The notes below the pieces were generated by a model, which worked only from the letters and a program-made list of their open reading frames with translations, did no database searches and was not told the DNA's origin. The translations under genes and the position numbers were made by a program. From assembly GCA_021298975.1 (NCBI GenBank), contig JAJTGC010000003.1:16299-80298 (forward strand): a stretch of DNA of 64,000 nucleotides, in the 5' to 3' direction. The stretch comes from Oxalobacteraceae bacterium. Lineage in GTDB: Bacteria > Pseudomonadota > Gammaproteobacteria > Burkholderiales > Burkholderiaceae_D. This document shows, in pieces, positions 16,771 to 26,587 of the stretch (position 1 is the stretch's first letter; each line of letters opens with the position of its first letter).

Positions 16771-18300
16771 ATGCTGCAATGCCGTACAGGACAAAGAATA
16801 CTGCTAGCCCTGAGCCTGTTAGCGCTATCTACCGTCAGCTGGTCGGAAGATAGTGATCTGAATTCAAACGAACGTGCATCGCGTCCCAATCCTGGCAGGG
16901 CGACACCGGCCACGATGAGCAGCTTGTCCGGCTTGAGCTGCAATGGCGAAGCGGTATCGCCTGCAAAGATGACGCTGCCCATCGGGAAGTCAACGCTGCT
17001 TCGTCTGCCTGAAGAGATCAGTAATCGCACCCTCGCCAATCCTGCCGTTGCGCAGGCCATGCTGGTAGCACCCGCGACGCTGTATCTGCTGGGTGTTGAA
17101 GTGGGCACCACCAATATGATTTTGCAGGGAAAAAGTGGTAAATGCACCGCCATTGATGTGACCGTCACCATGGATCCTGGCGCGCTACAGGTGACGCTGT
17201 CAGAGCTGATGCCGGAGGAAAAAAATATACGCGTTACAGCGGCTGCCGACAGCTTGGTACTCAGTGGCACGGTCACGGATTCGATGGTCGCGGCCCGGGT
17301 CTACGATCTGGCACTGGCCTTTGTCCGGCGACCCGTCTCCATGAGCGCCGCCGCACAGCAGGAAGGTATGGCTAATAACAGCGGCAATAATATGCAAAAT
17401 GCAATGTCGACAAATCCAGCGTTGCAGCAATTACGCATCGTCAATTTATTACAGGTGACCGCAGCCCAGCAGGTCATGCTCGAAGTGAAAGTCGCCGAGG
17501 TTTCAAAAATCCTGCTCGACAAATTGGGCGTGAACGTCACCGGCTCACCCACCAGCGGCTCGGTCACCTACAGCATTCTGTCGAACTTTCTGACGGGTTC
17601 GGCTGGCACGGTAGGTGTCAATCGTGCATCGGGCTCGCGATTGAATCTGGACGCAGAAAAAAAAGACAGTCTGGTAAAAATCCTTGCCGAGCCAAACGTC
17701 ATGGCTATCAGCGGACAGGAGGGCAGTTTTCTGGCAGGTGGCCGTGTCCTGATTCCCGTCGGAGGGGATGTGGTGGGTGGATTGGGTCGTGTCACTCTGG
17801 AAGAAAAAGAATTCGGTGTCGGACTCAAGTTCACCCCAACGGTACTTTCCGGTGGTCGCATCAATTTACGTGTATCACCCGAAGTCTCCGAACTCGCGCG
17901 CGAGGGTATAGGTATCAGCGCCGTCAATGGTAGTCGCTCGGTACTCCCACTCATCACCACGCGACGCGCATCGACCACGGTGCAGTTAGCAGATGGACAA
18001 AGTTTTGCGATTGGCGGGCTGATCAAAAATAATGTCACCGCCAACATCAAGGCGTTTCCCATTCTTGGAGAAATACCGGTTCTGGGCGCGCTCTTCCGCA
18101 GTAGTGATTTTCAGCGAGATCGCACCGAACTGGTGTTCATCGTGACGCCGAGATTGGTGAAGCCGCTGCCAGCAGATTATCGACTGCCTACGGATGGCGT
18201 GCTCGATCCTTCACGCAAAGACCTTTTCATCGATGGAAAACTGGAGGGCGGGGATCAACCAAAATCCGATGATGGTGCAAGGGGATTTCAATTGAAGTAA
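16771..18300 (+). CDS. cpaC: Tad secretin (CpaC/RcpA), type II/III secretion system family
   Basis: This forms the outer-membrane ring through which the Flp pilus passes. The 509-residue form starting at ATG 16771 follows a GAGGAGAG ribosome-binding site and begins with a signal peptide (ILLALSLLALSTVSWS). It shows the pilus-formation N domain (LPIGKSTLLRLPEEISNRTLANPAVAQAML), a BON-like stretch (LSGTVTDSMVAARVYDLAL), then the secretin domain with LRIVNLLQV, VKILAEPNVMAISGQEGSFLAGG and the closing QSFAIGGLI...PILGEIPVLGALFRS...ELVFIVTPRLVKP. An in-frame GTG at 16726 overlaps cpaB and is less likely. Confidence 0.94.
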   Translation: MLQCRTGQRILLALSLLALSTVSWSEDSDLNSNERASRPNPGRATPATMSSLSGLSCNGEAVSPAKMTLPIGKSTLLRLPEEISNRTLANPAVAQAMLVAPATLYLLGVEVGTTNMILQGKSGKCTAIDVTVTMDPGALQVTLSELMPEEKNIRVTAAADSLVLSGTVTDSMVAARVYDLALAFVRRPVSMSAAAQQEGMANNSGNNMQNAMSTNPALQQLRIVNLLQVTAAQQVMLEVKVAEVSKILLDKLGVNVTGSPTSGSVTYSILSNFLTGSAGTVGVNRASGSRLNLDAEKKDSLVKILAEPNVMAISGQEGSFLAGGRVLIPVGGDVVGGLGRVTLEEKEFGVGLKFTPTVLSGGRINLRVSPEVSELAREGIGISAVNGSRSVLPLITTRRASTTVQLADGQSFAIGGLIKNNVTANIKAFPILGEIPVLGALFRSSDFQRDRTELVFIVTPRLVKPLPADYRLPTDGVLDPSRKDLFIDGKLEGGDQPKSDDGARGFQLK

Positions 18301-18347
18301 TCCATGTTTGAATAAAAATTACTTATCAAACCAATGAGAGAGACAGG

Positions 18348-18638
18348 ATGAAATTCCATCAATATTTTTTGCAGATCATTCGTATTCATCTACTACCCGC
18401 GATTTTTTTTGGCACTCTCTGCGCCTGCGCGCCGACTACCCCGCAATGGGATAAACAATTCGGCGATTCGGTGCGGCAGACACGGGCACAGCAAATCATG
18501 AATCCACAGGCGGGGGGTGATGCGCCGGTCAATGGTGTCGACGGCGTAGTGGCACGCGAATCCATAGGGCGTTATCGCGGCAGTTTTCGGGAGCCACTCC
18601 CGGCGCCTGCGCCGCTGTCGGTCGGCACGGGACGCTGA
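18348..18638 (+). CDS. Small Tad-locus lipoprotein
   Basis: A 96-residue protein with a hydrophobic leader and a lipobox (GTLCAC, lipidated Cys at about 26 or 28). The mature part has FGDSVRQTRAQQIMNPQAGG followed by a segment with GVDGVVARESIGRYRGSF, a pattern I associate with small lipoproteins of proteobacterial tad clusters. It may serve as secretin pilotin or stand in for CpaD/RcpB, which I do not otherwise find in the locus. That role is inferred from its place between the secretin and tadG. It lies five bases before the next gene. Confidence 0.7.
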   Translation: MKFHQYFLQIIRIHLLPAIFFGTLCACAPTTPQWDKQFGDSVRQTRAQQIMNPQAGGDAPVNGVDGVVARESIGRYRGSFREPLPAPAPLSVGTGR

Positions 18639-18643
18639 AGATC

Positions 18644-19960
18644 ATGCGTTCAGCCAGTTTCACGCCGGTGCGATCCGCTTGTCGAGTGCAGCTTGCAAGA
18701 CAAGGCAGACAGGGGGGCGCGGTAGCGATCGTGGTGGCAATTGCAATGATCGCGATGATAGGTATCGTGGGCCTGGCGCTTGATCTTGGAAAACTGTATG
18801 TCGCACGCGCTGAATTACAGAATGCTGCAGATGCCTGCGCGCTCGCTGCCGTGCACTCACTCAATGGTGCAACGACGCGGCAACTCGAGATTGCTGAAGC
18901 GGCAGGTCTGACCACAGGCCTTCGTAACAAGGTGCAGTTTCAAAACAATACGGTCAACCTGCGTCAGAATGCCAGCATCGAGTTTGCCGAGAGTGCCGAG
19001 AGTGCCGAGGAGGAGTGGCTATCGAAAAATGAGCTTAACTCCGGAGATGACAGGATTTTACGCATGCGTCGTGCGCGATGCACGATTAATGAGACAGGGA
19101 TAGAAACCTGGTTCATCCAGGTACTCAATGTACTGCCGGGCGTTGCCATCGGAAGCCAGCAAGTCGCTGCCAGTGCGGTGGCTTCTTTGCTCAGCGCGCA
19201 AACGACCTGCGCCATGCCGCTAGCTATCTGTACCGAGCAACTGGCAGTCAATAGTCAAATCGGCCAATGGATCAAGGGGGGAGATTCTCCTTCGGCTGAT
19301 GGCAGCAGCAATTTCCGGTGGGTCGATCTGAATCTTGACAGCAAGAACTCCAGCACGCGCGACATCGCTGATATGTTGTCCGGAAACGGCGCGTGCGAAT
19401 TGCCAGTCAAGGGCACGCAGGTCGGTAGCGCAGGTGTACGTGCTGGTTTATCCAATGAGTGGAATACGCGCTTTGGCATTTATCAGGGAGGCGCTTATTC
19501 AGCTGAGAGCAATCCTCCTGATTTTTCCGGTTATGCGTACACCACAAAGACTTGGCCAGCTGGTCCGGATGGCAATCGATCAAACGCCTTTGAGGATTTC
19601 ATCAGCAAGCGCTCATCCTATGCACCCTACCAGGGAGATTCTCTGGCGGGACTGGTCACGGGCAGTGGGCCAGGCATACAGGCAGCGCATGTAAATTACG
19701 GCCGCTTGCGCCGCGTATTGCCGGCACCAGTGATTAACTGCAGTGAGCTTGACAAGGGAACCAAAAAAACCCTGATACAGGACTGGGCCTGCCTATTCAT
19801 GCTGCATCCGATTAGCCGGGGTGCGGGTGGGGGGAATGACGGCTACTTGTACCTTGAATATCGTGGCAAGGCGAGTGCGTTGGGCAGTCCGTGCGCGTCT
19901 ACGGGTTTGCCCGGTGATATTGCGGGCAACGGCCCGCTCGTGCCAACGCTGAGTCGATAA
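18644..19960 (+). CDS. tadG: TadG-like Flp pilus-assembly protein
   Basis: A 438-residue protein with one N-terminal membrane segment (AIVVAIAMIAMIGIVGLALDLGKLYV) followed by ARAELQNAADACALAAVHSL, the Tad-like domain typical of TadG and related putative pseudopilins. The long remainder is extracytoplasmic, with several cysteines and no evident vWA motif. A 9-base direct repeat at about 18988-19013 gives AESAESAEE. It probably associates with the TadE and TadF proteins encoded just downstream. The gene name rests on the N-terminal domain and position; the C-terminal part is not recognised. Confidence 0.8.
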   Translation: MRSASFTPVRSACRVQLARQGRQGGAVAIVVAIAMIAMIGIVGLALDLGKLYVARAELQNAADACALAAVHSLNGATTRQLEIAEAAGLTTGLRNKVQFQNNTVNLRQNASIEFAESAESAEEEWLSKNELNSGDDRILRMRRARCTINETGIETWFIQVLNVLPGVAIGSQQVAASAVASLLSAQTTCAMPLAICTEQLAVNSQIGQWIKGGDSPSADGSSNFRWVDLNLDSKNSSTRDIADMLSGNGACELPVKGTQVGSAGVRAGLSNEWNTRFGIYQGGAYSAESNPPDFSGYAYTTKTWPAGPDGNRSNAFEDFISKRSSYAPYQGDSLAGLVTGSGPGIQAAHVNYGRLRRVLPAPVINCSELDKGTKKTLIQDWACLFMLHPISRGAGGGNDGYLYLEYRGKASALGSPCASTGLPGDIAGNGPLVPTLSR

Positions 19961-19964
19961 GTTC

Positions 19965-20486
19965 ATGCGTCATTCATCATCCATCCCGTATCGTCGCCAG
20001 CGTGGTGTGGCATCCGTTGAATTTGCTCTTTTGCTGGTGCCCTTGCTCATCATCGGCTTTGGCGTGATTGAATATGGTCGTCTGCTGTATCACTACGATA
20101 CGGTGGTGAAGTCCGTGCGTTCTGCCGCAAGGCTGATTGCGCAGGCAAATCCCGACGACCTGTACAGATACCCCATCGCCTTGTCCGAAGCGCGTTGTCT
20201 CGCGGTCTATGGCGTACTTCAATGCAACCAAAATCAAGACCCTCTTGTGCCGGGACTGAAACTCTCACACATCAAAATTTGTGATCGCAGCTCTGTTGCT
20301 GAATGTGACGGCTGGACTTTACGGGACGTCAAAAACGTCGTGACCGGAAATGATACAGGCACCCTGAATCTGGTGGTAGTTCGCATCACGGGCTATGAGT
20401 TCAGCTTTCTTGGACTGCCCTTTACAGGTGCCGACAGCAGTCTGGTATTTCAGCCCATCCAATCCGTCATGAGGCAGGGTCTGTGA
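19965..20486 (+). CDS. tadE: TadE-like pseudopilin
   Basis: A 173-residue minor pilin-like protein. The N-terminus has a positively charged leader ending RRQRG, then VASVEFALLLVPLLIIGFGVIEYGRLLYHYD, a TadE signature with Glu at +5 after the Gly, so it should be processed by CpaA. The periplasmic part contains four cysteines that could form disulfides. Its stop codon overlaps the GTG start of the next gene, indicating coupled translation. Confidence 0.88.
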   Translation: MRHSSSIPYRRQRGVASVEFALLLVPLLIIGFGVIEYGRLLYHYDTVVKSVRSAARLIAQANPDDLYRYPIALSEARCLAVYGVLQCNQNQDPLVPGLKLSHIKICDRSSVAECDGWTLRDVKNVVTGNDTGTLNLVVVRITGYEFSFLGLPFTGADSSLVFQPIQSVMRQGL

Positions 20487-20944
20487 AAACGGTGCCATTG
20501 CGATCGAAACAGCAGGGAGTCACTACGGTCGAATTTGCACTCGTCACTGCATTTGGCGGATTTTTTATTGTACTGATTGGCATATTCGAATTGGGACGTA
20601 TCTTGTATACCTTTAATACAGCGAGTGAAGTGACCCGTCTGGGGGCTCGTACCGCCATTGTGTGTGATGCCGGCGACGAACGTATCAAATCAAGGATGAT
20701 CGCGCTGCTGCCATCACTCAGTGCAGAACATATCGATATCAGCTATCAACCTGCTGGCTGCGCCAGTTCCGCAGCTGCCGCACGTGCAGCCTGTATCTCG
20801 GTCACGGTCTCCCTGAATTCGAGCGCACAACTGCCGACAGTGATTCCCTTTGTGCCAGTGTCGGTGAGTATTCCTCCCTTTGCCACAACGATGACCAGGG
20901 AATCGATGGACAGCCACAACTGCGATGGAGGTAATTTCCAGTGA
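20483..20944 (+). CDS. tadF: TadF-like pseudopilin (TadE family)
   Basis: A 153-residue second pseudopilin with the same design as the preceding gene: KQQG followed by VTTVEFALVTAFGGFFIVLIGIFELGRILY, with Glu at +5. It begins at a GTG that overlaps the upstream TGA and ends overlapping the GTG of cpaE. The name TadF rests on its position after TadE; the protein could equally be called a second TadE. Cysteines are spread over the C-terminal half. Confidence 0.82.
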   Translation: MKTVPLRSKQQGVTTVEFALVTAFGGFFIVLIGIFELGRILYTFNTASEVTRLGARTAIVCDAGDERIKSRMIALLPSLSAEHIDISYQPAGCASSAAAARAACISVTVSLNSSAQLPTVIPFVPVSVSIPPFATTMTRESMDSHNCDGGNFQ

Positions 20945-22110
20945 ATGCCATTATTGTCACCAAGGATGTTGAGCTTCGAAAAGCGGTCGCGCAGTGCTGT
21001 GCCAGTCATCAGCCAATCATTCACGTCGTGAGCGAATTTCCGGGAATGAATCCGAATGTCGGTGTGATCGCCACAGTGCAACCCAGCCTTGTATTCTTTG
21101 ATGCGCAAGGGGATGAAAAAGAAATCTTGCCGTTGCTGAAAAATACGGCGGCCAAGTATCCACAGGCGGCCATTTTTCTGCTTGCGTCTGTGCAGTCATC
21201 AACCTTGCTGTTGGCGGCGATGAGAAACGGTGTGCGCGAGGTGATCGAATTACCCCTCTCTGCGAGCAATGTGCATGAAGCTATTGATCGTACGATTTCT
21301 CAGCATCATGAATCTTTTTGGAAGCAGGGAAAAATCCTGTCTTTTATTTCATGCAAAGGCGGGAGTGGTACGACATTCATTGCAGATAATCTCGCCTACG
21401 CTCTGGCTTCCGCATCGAACAAGAAAGTGCTGCTGATTGATCTGAACCTTCAATTTGGCGATGCTGCACTTTTTTTATCCGATGCTCAGCCATCCATGAC
21501 ACTGGCCGATTTGTGCCGTCAGATTCATCGGCTCGATGCGGCCTTGCTTGATTCCAGCCTGATTCAGGTGGCGCCGGGTTTTGGCATCCTGCCGGCTTCA
21601 GCAGAGCCTGATCCCTATGACACCATTCGCCCGGAGCAGATTGACGCCATATTGCATGTCGCACGACAGGAATATGATTTTATTTTCATTGATCTTGGGC
21701 GGCAGATCGACGGTGTCGTTATTCGAGCGTTGGATCAGAGTGATCACATTTTTCCAATCATTCAACAATCCTTGCCCTATTTGCGTAATGGACTGCGTCT
21801 GCTGAATTTTTTCAAAATACTGGGCTACCGAAAGGAAAAAATTCATGTCATTGTGAATCGTCATGAAGCCAGCACTATCAGCGTTGAAGCAATACAGCGT
21901 TCACTGGGCCAGCCGGTGGCTTACATGGTTCCGAATAACTTTGATGTGGTCAGTGAATCCATCAATCAGGGCGTGCCTTTATTGAAGCTGGCACGAAGCA
22001 GCAATGTAAGCAAGGCACTGGTAGACATCATCACTGCTTTTTCCGATGTTAGAAAACCAGATAATCCCGGCATTATTCGACGACTTTTTGTTCGCAATCA
22101 ATCCGCCTGA
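20941..22110 (+). CDS. cpaE: Pilus assembly ATPase-like protein CpaE/TadZ
   Basis: A 389-residue MinD/ParA-like protein that places the Tad machine at the right cell site. The first 120 residues look like a degenerate receiver domain. The deviant Walker A is KGGSGTT at 139-145, without the usual Lys before the final Thr, as in many CpaE/TadZ proteins. The later [19 protein letters not shown] and [13 protein letters not shown] segments fit the ParA Walker B regions. The start is a GTG overlapping the upstream stop codon, and cpaF begins five bases after it ends. Confidence 0.9.
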   Translation: MNAIIVTKDVELRKAVAQCCASHQPIIHVVSEFPGMNPNVGVIATVQPSLVFFDAQGDEKEILPLLKNTAAKYPQAAIFLLASVQSSTLLLAAMRNGVREVIELPLSASNVHEAIDRTISQHHESFWKQGKILSFISCKGGSGTTFIADNLAYALASASNKKVLLIDLNLQFGDAALFLSDAQPSMTLADLCRQIHRLDAALLDSSLIQVAPGFGILPASAEPDPYDTIRPEQIDAILHVARQEYDFIFIDLGRQIDGVVIRALDQSDHIFPIIQQSLPYLRNGLRLLNFFKILGYRKEKIHVIVNRHEASTISVEAIQRSLGQPVAYMVPNNFDVVSESINQGVPLLKLARSSNVSKALVDIITAFSDVRKPDNPGIIRRLFVRNQSA

Positions 22111-22115
22111 ATTTC

Positions 22116-23498
22116 ATGTACATCGAAAAATCAAACGACAGCCTTGTTCCCATGCCTTCGGAGAGATTTGCATTGTTGTCGGAGACATCGTCGCCGGTGA
22201 GTGACGAAAGGGACAATCACTTCAATGAGGCGTTCACGTCATTGCAAAAGCGTGTGTATCAGCGCGTTTTCGAAAAAATTGATCTGGAGCGAATACAAAA
22301 TCTCAATCCAGATCAGTTGGGTCGCGAGATGTCGTTGCTGGTTAACCGTATTCTCGAAGAGGATCATCTCGCAGTCAATCATGCAGAGCGGCTGCATTTG
22401 GTTCAGGACATACAGGACGAAATGCTGGGTTTAGGGCCGCTTGAAGCCTTGGTACAAGATGCAACCGTGTCAGATATTCTGGTGAACTCACCCGGTAAAG
22501 TGTACGTGGAGCGGCATGGAAAGCTGGAGCTGACCCAGATTCGGTTTCATGATGGCGAGCATGTCATGAAAATCATCGCGCGTATCGTGTCACGAGTAGG
22601 GCGTCGCATCGATGAGTCCAGTCCCATGGTCGATGCACGCTTGCCCGATGGATCTCGCGTCAATGCCATTATTGCGCCGCTTGCGCTGGATGGGCCGGTG
22701 CTGTCGATACGGCGCTTCTCCCGGCAGCCGCTGACGATTGATGATTTACTTAAACTAGACACCCTGACGCTACCGATGGCCCAGTTGCTGGAAGCGCTGG
22801 TCAAGGCACGTATCAATGTATTGATCTCTGGTGGTACCGGTAGTGGCAAGACCACGCTGCTCAACGTCATGTCCGGTTTCATACCGGTTCAGGAGCGTAT
22901 TTTGACGATTGAGGATGCGGCAGAACTGCAGTTGCAGCAGCCGCATGTCGTCAGACTGGAAACTCGACCTCCCAATATCGAGGGTAGGGGCGAAGTCAAT
23001 CAGAGAGCTCTGGTCAGGAATGCACTGCGTATGCGACCGGATCGCATTATTCTCGGCGAGGTGCGGGGTGATGAAGCATTGGACATGCTCCAGGCGATGA
23101 ATACCGGACACGAAGGCTCATTTGCCACCATTCACGCCAACAATCCCAGAGATGCGGTAATGCGACTGGAAAATATGGTCGGTATGGCAGGACCCCAACT
23201 GGGGGTACGCGCAGCGCGTCAGCAGATCGCCTCTGCGATTACGGTGGTACTTCAGTTGAATCGCCTTACTGACGGTACGCGACGTCTGGTCAGTGTGCAG
23301 GAGATAACGGGTATGGAAGGTGACATTATCACCATGCAGGAAATCTTCGGTTTACGGCGGCTTGGCGTCGCTCATGATGGCAAGGTCCGGACCCAGTTTT
23401 TTGCAACGGGCATTTGTCCGCAATTCGATCATCGATTGAAGGAATTCGGCGTGGGCGTGCCAGATTCCATTTATGACCCTATGCAAGTATTCGAATGA
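22116..23498 (+). CDS. cpaF: Tad secretion ATPase CpaF/TadA
   Basis: This GspE-family hexameric ATPase powers Flp pilus extension and probably retraction. The 460-residue protein has the N-terminal linker region, [15 protein letters not shown]...[20 protein letters not shown], Walker [10 protein letters not shown] at about 239-247, the Asp box ([10 protein letters not shown]), Walker B ([19 protein letters not shown]) and the His box with [17 protein letters not shown]. It is cytoplasmic and would dock on TadB and TadC, encoded immediately downstream. Confidence 0.95.
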   Translation: MYIEKSNDSLVPMPSERFALLSETSSPVSDERDNHFNEAFTSLQKRVYQRVFEKIDLERIQNLNPDQLGREMSLLVNRILEEDHLAVNHAERLHLVQDIQDEMLGLGPLEALVQDATVSDILVNSPGKVYVERHGKLELTQIRFHDGEHVMKIIARIVSRVGRRIDESSPMVDARLPDGSRVNAIIAPLALDGPVLSIRRFSRQPLTIDDLLKLDTLTLPMAQLLEALVKARINVLISGGTGSGKTTLLNVMSGFIPVQERILTIEDAAELQLQQPHVVRLETRPPNIEGRGEVNQRALVRNALRMRPDRIILGEVRGDEALDMLQAMNTGHEGSFATIHANNPRDAVMRLENMVGMAGPQLGVRAARQQIASAITVVLQLNRLTDGTRRLVSVQEITGMEGDIITMQEIFGLRRLGVAHDGKVRTQFFATGICPQFDHRLKEFGVGVPDSIYDPMQVFE

Positions 23499-23507
23499 GG
23501 TGGTGTG

Positions 23508-24488
23508 ATGGCAGATAAAATTTTTATCGGCCTTGCGCTGATGATATTTGTTGCTGCAGCAATCTTTGTGGAAGTGACGTGGCAGTGGTGGATTTCTTCG
23601 CGAAGCAAGGCAGCACGGCGAATCAAACAGAGACTACAAGCGTCAATACCTTCTTCTCACAAAGATGAAGCATCCGGATCATTGTGGTTAGAGCGTCCGC
23701 TGGCTGCTTCGGTATTTATCGGAGCATGGTTGAAGAGGATGCCGGGTACTGCCTGGCTTGACCGGTTTCTCCGGCAATCAGGTAGTCCGTTACGCGTTGA
23801 TCAATGGCTGGTGCGCTCATTGGCGTTCATGCTCATCGGCTGCTTGTCAGGTCTGGTATTTCTGCAGTCATTCAAGCTGGCGCTGGCTGTTGGTCTTGCA
23901 TGCAGTGGTCTTCCCTTGCTTTGGCTGATACGCCTGCGGGACAAGCGGCTAAGCCTGCTCGAGCGACAGTTGCCGGAAGCAGCTGATTTGATTGCGCGCA
24001 GTTTACGTGCCGGGCATGCGTTACCGTCAACATTGCAGATGGTCGCTGATGAAATGCCGGCACCCATCAGTGACGAGTTTCGCCTTTTGTCGAGCGAGAT
24101 CAATTACGGACCCGGATTGCAGCCGGCCTTGCAGCATCTTGCCGAACGTGTTCCGCTGGACGATTTACGATTTTTTGTTATTTCGATATTGATACAGCGA
24201 GAGACAGGCGGCAATCTCGCAGAACTGATGGGCAATATCGCCGCGCTGGTGCGGCAGCGATTGAAATTCGTCAGGCAGATACGGGCGCTGTCGGCGCAAG
24301 GCAAGCTCTCCGCCTGGATTTTGTTTGGTTTGCCAATTGTCGTGAGCGTGCTGCTGTCAATTACGAACCCGGATTACATGGGCAAGTTGACCAACGATCC
24401 CACCGGGATAAAGCTAATTTTTGCCAGTGGGGTAATGCAAATCCTGGGTGCACTCTGGATGGTTCGCATTATTCGCATAAGGGTCTGA
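23508..24488 (+). CDS. tadB: Tad inner-membrane platform protein TadB
   Basis: A type II secretion F-domain protein of about 326 residues. It has an N-terminal helix, two hydrophobic segments near residues 105-145 and two more near the C-terminus, with the cytoplasmic F domain between them (LPEAADLIARSLRAGHALPSTLQMVADEMP...LSSEINYGPGLQPALQHLAER...GGNLAELMGNIAALVRQR). ATG 23508 is preceded by GAGGTGG; GTG 23505 is also in frame. It works with TadC as the membrane base of the pilus motor. Confidence 0.92.
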   Translation: MADKIFIGLALMIFVAAAIFVEVTWQWWISSRSKAARRIKQRLQASIPSSHKDEASGSLWLERPLAASVFIGAWLKRMPGTAWLDRFLRQSGSPLRVDQWLVRSLAFMLIGCLSGLVFLQSFKLALAVGLACSGLPLLWLIRLRDKRLSLLERQLPEAADLIARSLRAGHALPSTLQMVADEMPAPISDEFRLLSSEINYGPGLQPALQHLAERVPLDDLRFFVISILIQRETGGNLAELMGNIAALVRQRLKFVRQIRALSAQGKLSAWILFGLPIVVSVLLSITNPDYMGKLTNDPTGIKLIFASGVMQILGALWMVRIIRIRV

Positions 24489-24493
24489 TTGCC

Positions 24494-25435
24494 ATGCTCG
24501 AATCCTCCATCTATTTTCTGGTGCTGGTCTTTTTCATTGCTGCCGGAATTGCGGCTGTCGCGATCAAGTTGTTGGTACCCGACCGCTTGCAGCAGCGGCT
24601 GGCAGTGTTGTCGAATCAATCCGTGGCAAAAGAAGAGCCGGCAGCAACGGAGCCGGCAAATCAACCATGGCTGCGATTCATGCAACCACTGGCCCAACTT
24701 GCCTTGCCGGCCGAGGGCTGGGATGAGTCGCCGATGCGACTACGCTTCATCCGTGCTGGCTGGCGCAGCGCCATGGTACCCACGCTGTTTTTTGGTTCGA
24801 AAACCCTGTTTGCGCTGGGTTTGCCGGTGCTGATGGTTTTGTTTGCCAATGGGATGGTGTTGCTCCTCGAGGGTCCGCGCTTGATGCTGCTGCTTATTTT
24901 GCTCGCAGCGACAGGTTTCTACTTGCCCAATCTAGTTCTCAATCGCGCTGTGCGGCAGCGGCAGCAGGAAATTTTCGAGAATTTTCCCGATGTTCTGGAT
25001 TTACTCACCATCTGTATCGAAGCCGGTCTGAGTCTGGATCAGGCTTTTCTGAAGGTTACCGGAGAAATCGAGCTCAAGAGTCAAGTGCTCGCACAAGAGC
25101 TGCAGTTGATTCTGCTCGAATTGCGCACTGGTTTTTCGAAGGAAGCGGCACTCAGGCATCTGGCGCTTCGAACGGGCGTTGAGGATATTGATCTGCTGGT
25201 CGCCATGCTGATACAGACCGATCGTTTTGGCACCAATGTCGGTGATGCCTTGCGAGTGCATTCGGATAATCTGCGCACCCAACGACGGCAGCGTGCTGAG
25301 GAATCCGCAGCAACCGTTGCTGTGAAACTGCTGATGCCGTTGATTTTTTTTATTTTTCCCACGCTCATGCTGGTCTTGCTTGGGCCGGCGGTGATTCAGA
25401 TACAGCGCGTTTTAATGCCTGCCATGAGCCAATGA
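24494..25435 (+). CDS. tadC: Tad inner-membrane platform protein TadC
   Basis: A 313-residue F-domain protein with the same topology as TadB: an N-terminal helix, a hydrophobic pair near 100-140, the cytoplasmic domain FPDVLDLLTICIEAGLSLDQAF...LELRTGFSKEAALRHLALRTGVEDIDLLVAMLIQTDRFG, and two C-terminal helices. It starts five bases after tadB. Pairing of two F-domain proteins, rather than one longer GspF, is typical of Tad systems. Confidence 0.92.
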   Translation: MLESSIYFLVLVFFIAAGIAAVAIKLLVPDRLQQRLAVLSNQSVAKEEPAATEPANQPWLRFMQPLAQLALPAEGWDESPMRLRFIRAGWRSAMVPTLFFGSKTLFALGLPVLMVLFANGMVLLLEGPRLMLLLILLAATGFYLPNLVLNRAVRQRQQEIFENFPDVLDLLTICIEAGLSLDQAFLKVTGEIELKSQVLAQELQLILLELRTGFSKEAALRHLALRTGVEDIDLLVAMLIQTDRFGTNVGDALRVHSDNLRTQRRQRAEESAATVAVKLLMPLIFFIFPTLMLVLLGPAVIQIQRVLMPAMSQ

Positions 25436-25456
25436 CAAGCCCCAAAGGAGAGAACA

Positions 25457-26587
25457 ATGAATAAAGCATCATCGCTGTGGCTGGCGCTGCTGAGCAGCTG
25501 TCTTCCGGCCTGTGTCAGCACGCCTCATGATCCTGTTCAGCCTTTGGTCTCAATGAATGTGGGAATTCAGATCAATCCGGACAGTGAATACCTTCGGGGA
25601 AAATTACTTCATCTGCAAGCGCGCTACGACGAGGCTCAGCAAGCTTATCTGAGCGCACTGACGATGGACAAGCATCATGCGGAAGCGCGCAACGGTTTGG
25701 CTGCGCTGTTCGGTGCACGAGGTGATCTCGATCGATCGATTGCGCTACTAAGCAATATGGTGCAGTCGGATAGCCGGCTGCCGCACGTCTATATCAACCT
25801 GAGCCACGCCTGGGTGAAAAAAGGACAGCTGGTTCAAGCACGTGCAGCACTGGAGCGTGCGCTGGCGCTTGATCCGGAGAATCTGGTTGCCCAGGAAAAA
25901 ATGGCAGAACTACTTTTGCTGGAAAAGCCTTCATTGACTCAGGTAAATCAAACCACCGTGGCTGCTGACTCCGATGTCTCGGTCATATCCGTGAATCCTG
26001 TTGAACGCCTGAGTGACGGCATGTATGTGTTGCGTTACAGCGTTCCCGTGTCTGAGCCTGCACCGGTATCTGAATCTGCACCGCAAACGGTGCAGATGCC
26101 CGCGGAGGCGGTACTGAACACTGCAGCCAGTCATGTGACCGAGCCTGCCATCGGTATCGGAGCGCCGGTGGTGCGGTCTGATTTTCATGAAGACAGTGAA
26201 CCACAGCGCACAATCCCGACACTCGCTATTGAAGTAGCGAACGGTAACGGTGTGCAGGGGCTGGCCAGATCCTTGCGCGGATTATTGGACGGACAAAGCT
26301 GGCGAGTGGTAAGAACGGTGAATCATGAACAGTTTGGTGTGCGTTTTACCCGTATCGAGTACGCAGCCAACTTGGCTCAGGAGGCTAAAACTCTGGCCGA
26401 TACACTGGGCATTGATGCCAAACTTCGCGTGAATAATCAGCAGACCGGTACCCAAATGCGCATCATTCTTGGCCATGACCTGAAGGATCTCAGTGCAATA
26501 CGACAACGTCTTGCAGCCGCTGCTCAAAGCACGCGTACCTCCAGCGCAATCCCTGCAAAATCGTATAGACCTAAATCGCTGAATTGA
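25457..26587 (+). CDS. tadD: TadD-like TPR lipoprotein with C-terminal LytR_C-like domain
   Basis: A 376-residue protein with a lipoprotein signal (ending LPACVSTP, lipidated Cys near residue 19). TPR repeats cover about residues 40-160 (GKLLHLQARYDEAQQAYLSAL, AEARNGLAALFGARGDLDRSI, LPHVYINLSHAWVKKGQLVQARAALERALALDPENL). A Pro- and Glu-rich linker follows, then a domain starting IEVANGNGVQGLARSLRGLL that resembles the LytR C-terminal domain. TadD helps outer-membrane assembly of the secretin; the added domain's role is unknown. A GGAGAG site precedes the ATG. The stop codon directly abuts that of the next gene on the other strand, with no intervening base. Confidence 0.85.
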   Translation: MNKASSLWLALLSSCLPACVSTPHDPVQPLVSMNVGIQINPDSEYLRGKLLHLQARYDEAQQAYLSALTMDKHHAEARNGLAALFGARGDLDRSIALLSNMVQSDSRLPHVYINLSHAWVKKGQLVQARAALERALALDPENLVAQEKMAELLLLEKPSLTQVNQTTVAADSDVSVISVNPVERLSDGMYVLRYSVPVSEPAPVSESAPQTVQMPAEAVLNTAASHVTEPAIGIGAPVVRSDFHEDSEPQRTIPTLAIEVANGNGVQGLARSLRGLLDGQSWRVVRTVNHEQFGVRFTRIEYAANLAQEAKTLADTLGIDAKLRVNNQQTGTQMRIILGHDLKDLSAIRQRLAAAAQSTRTSSAIPAKSYRPKSLN

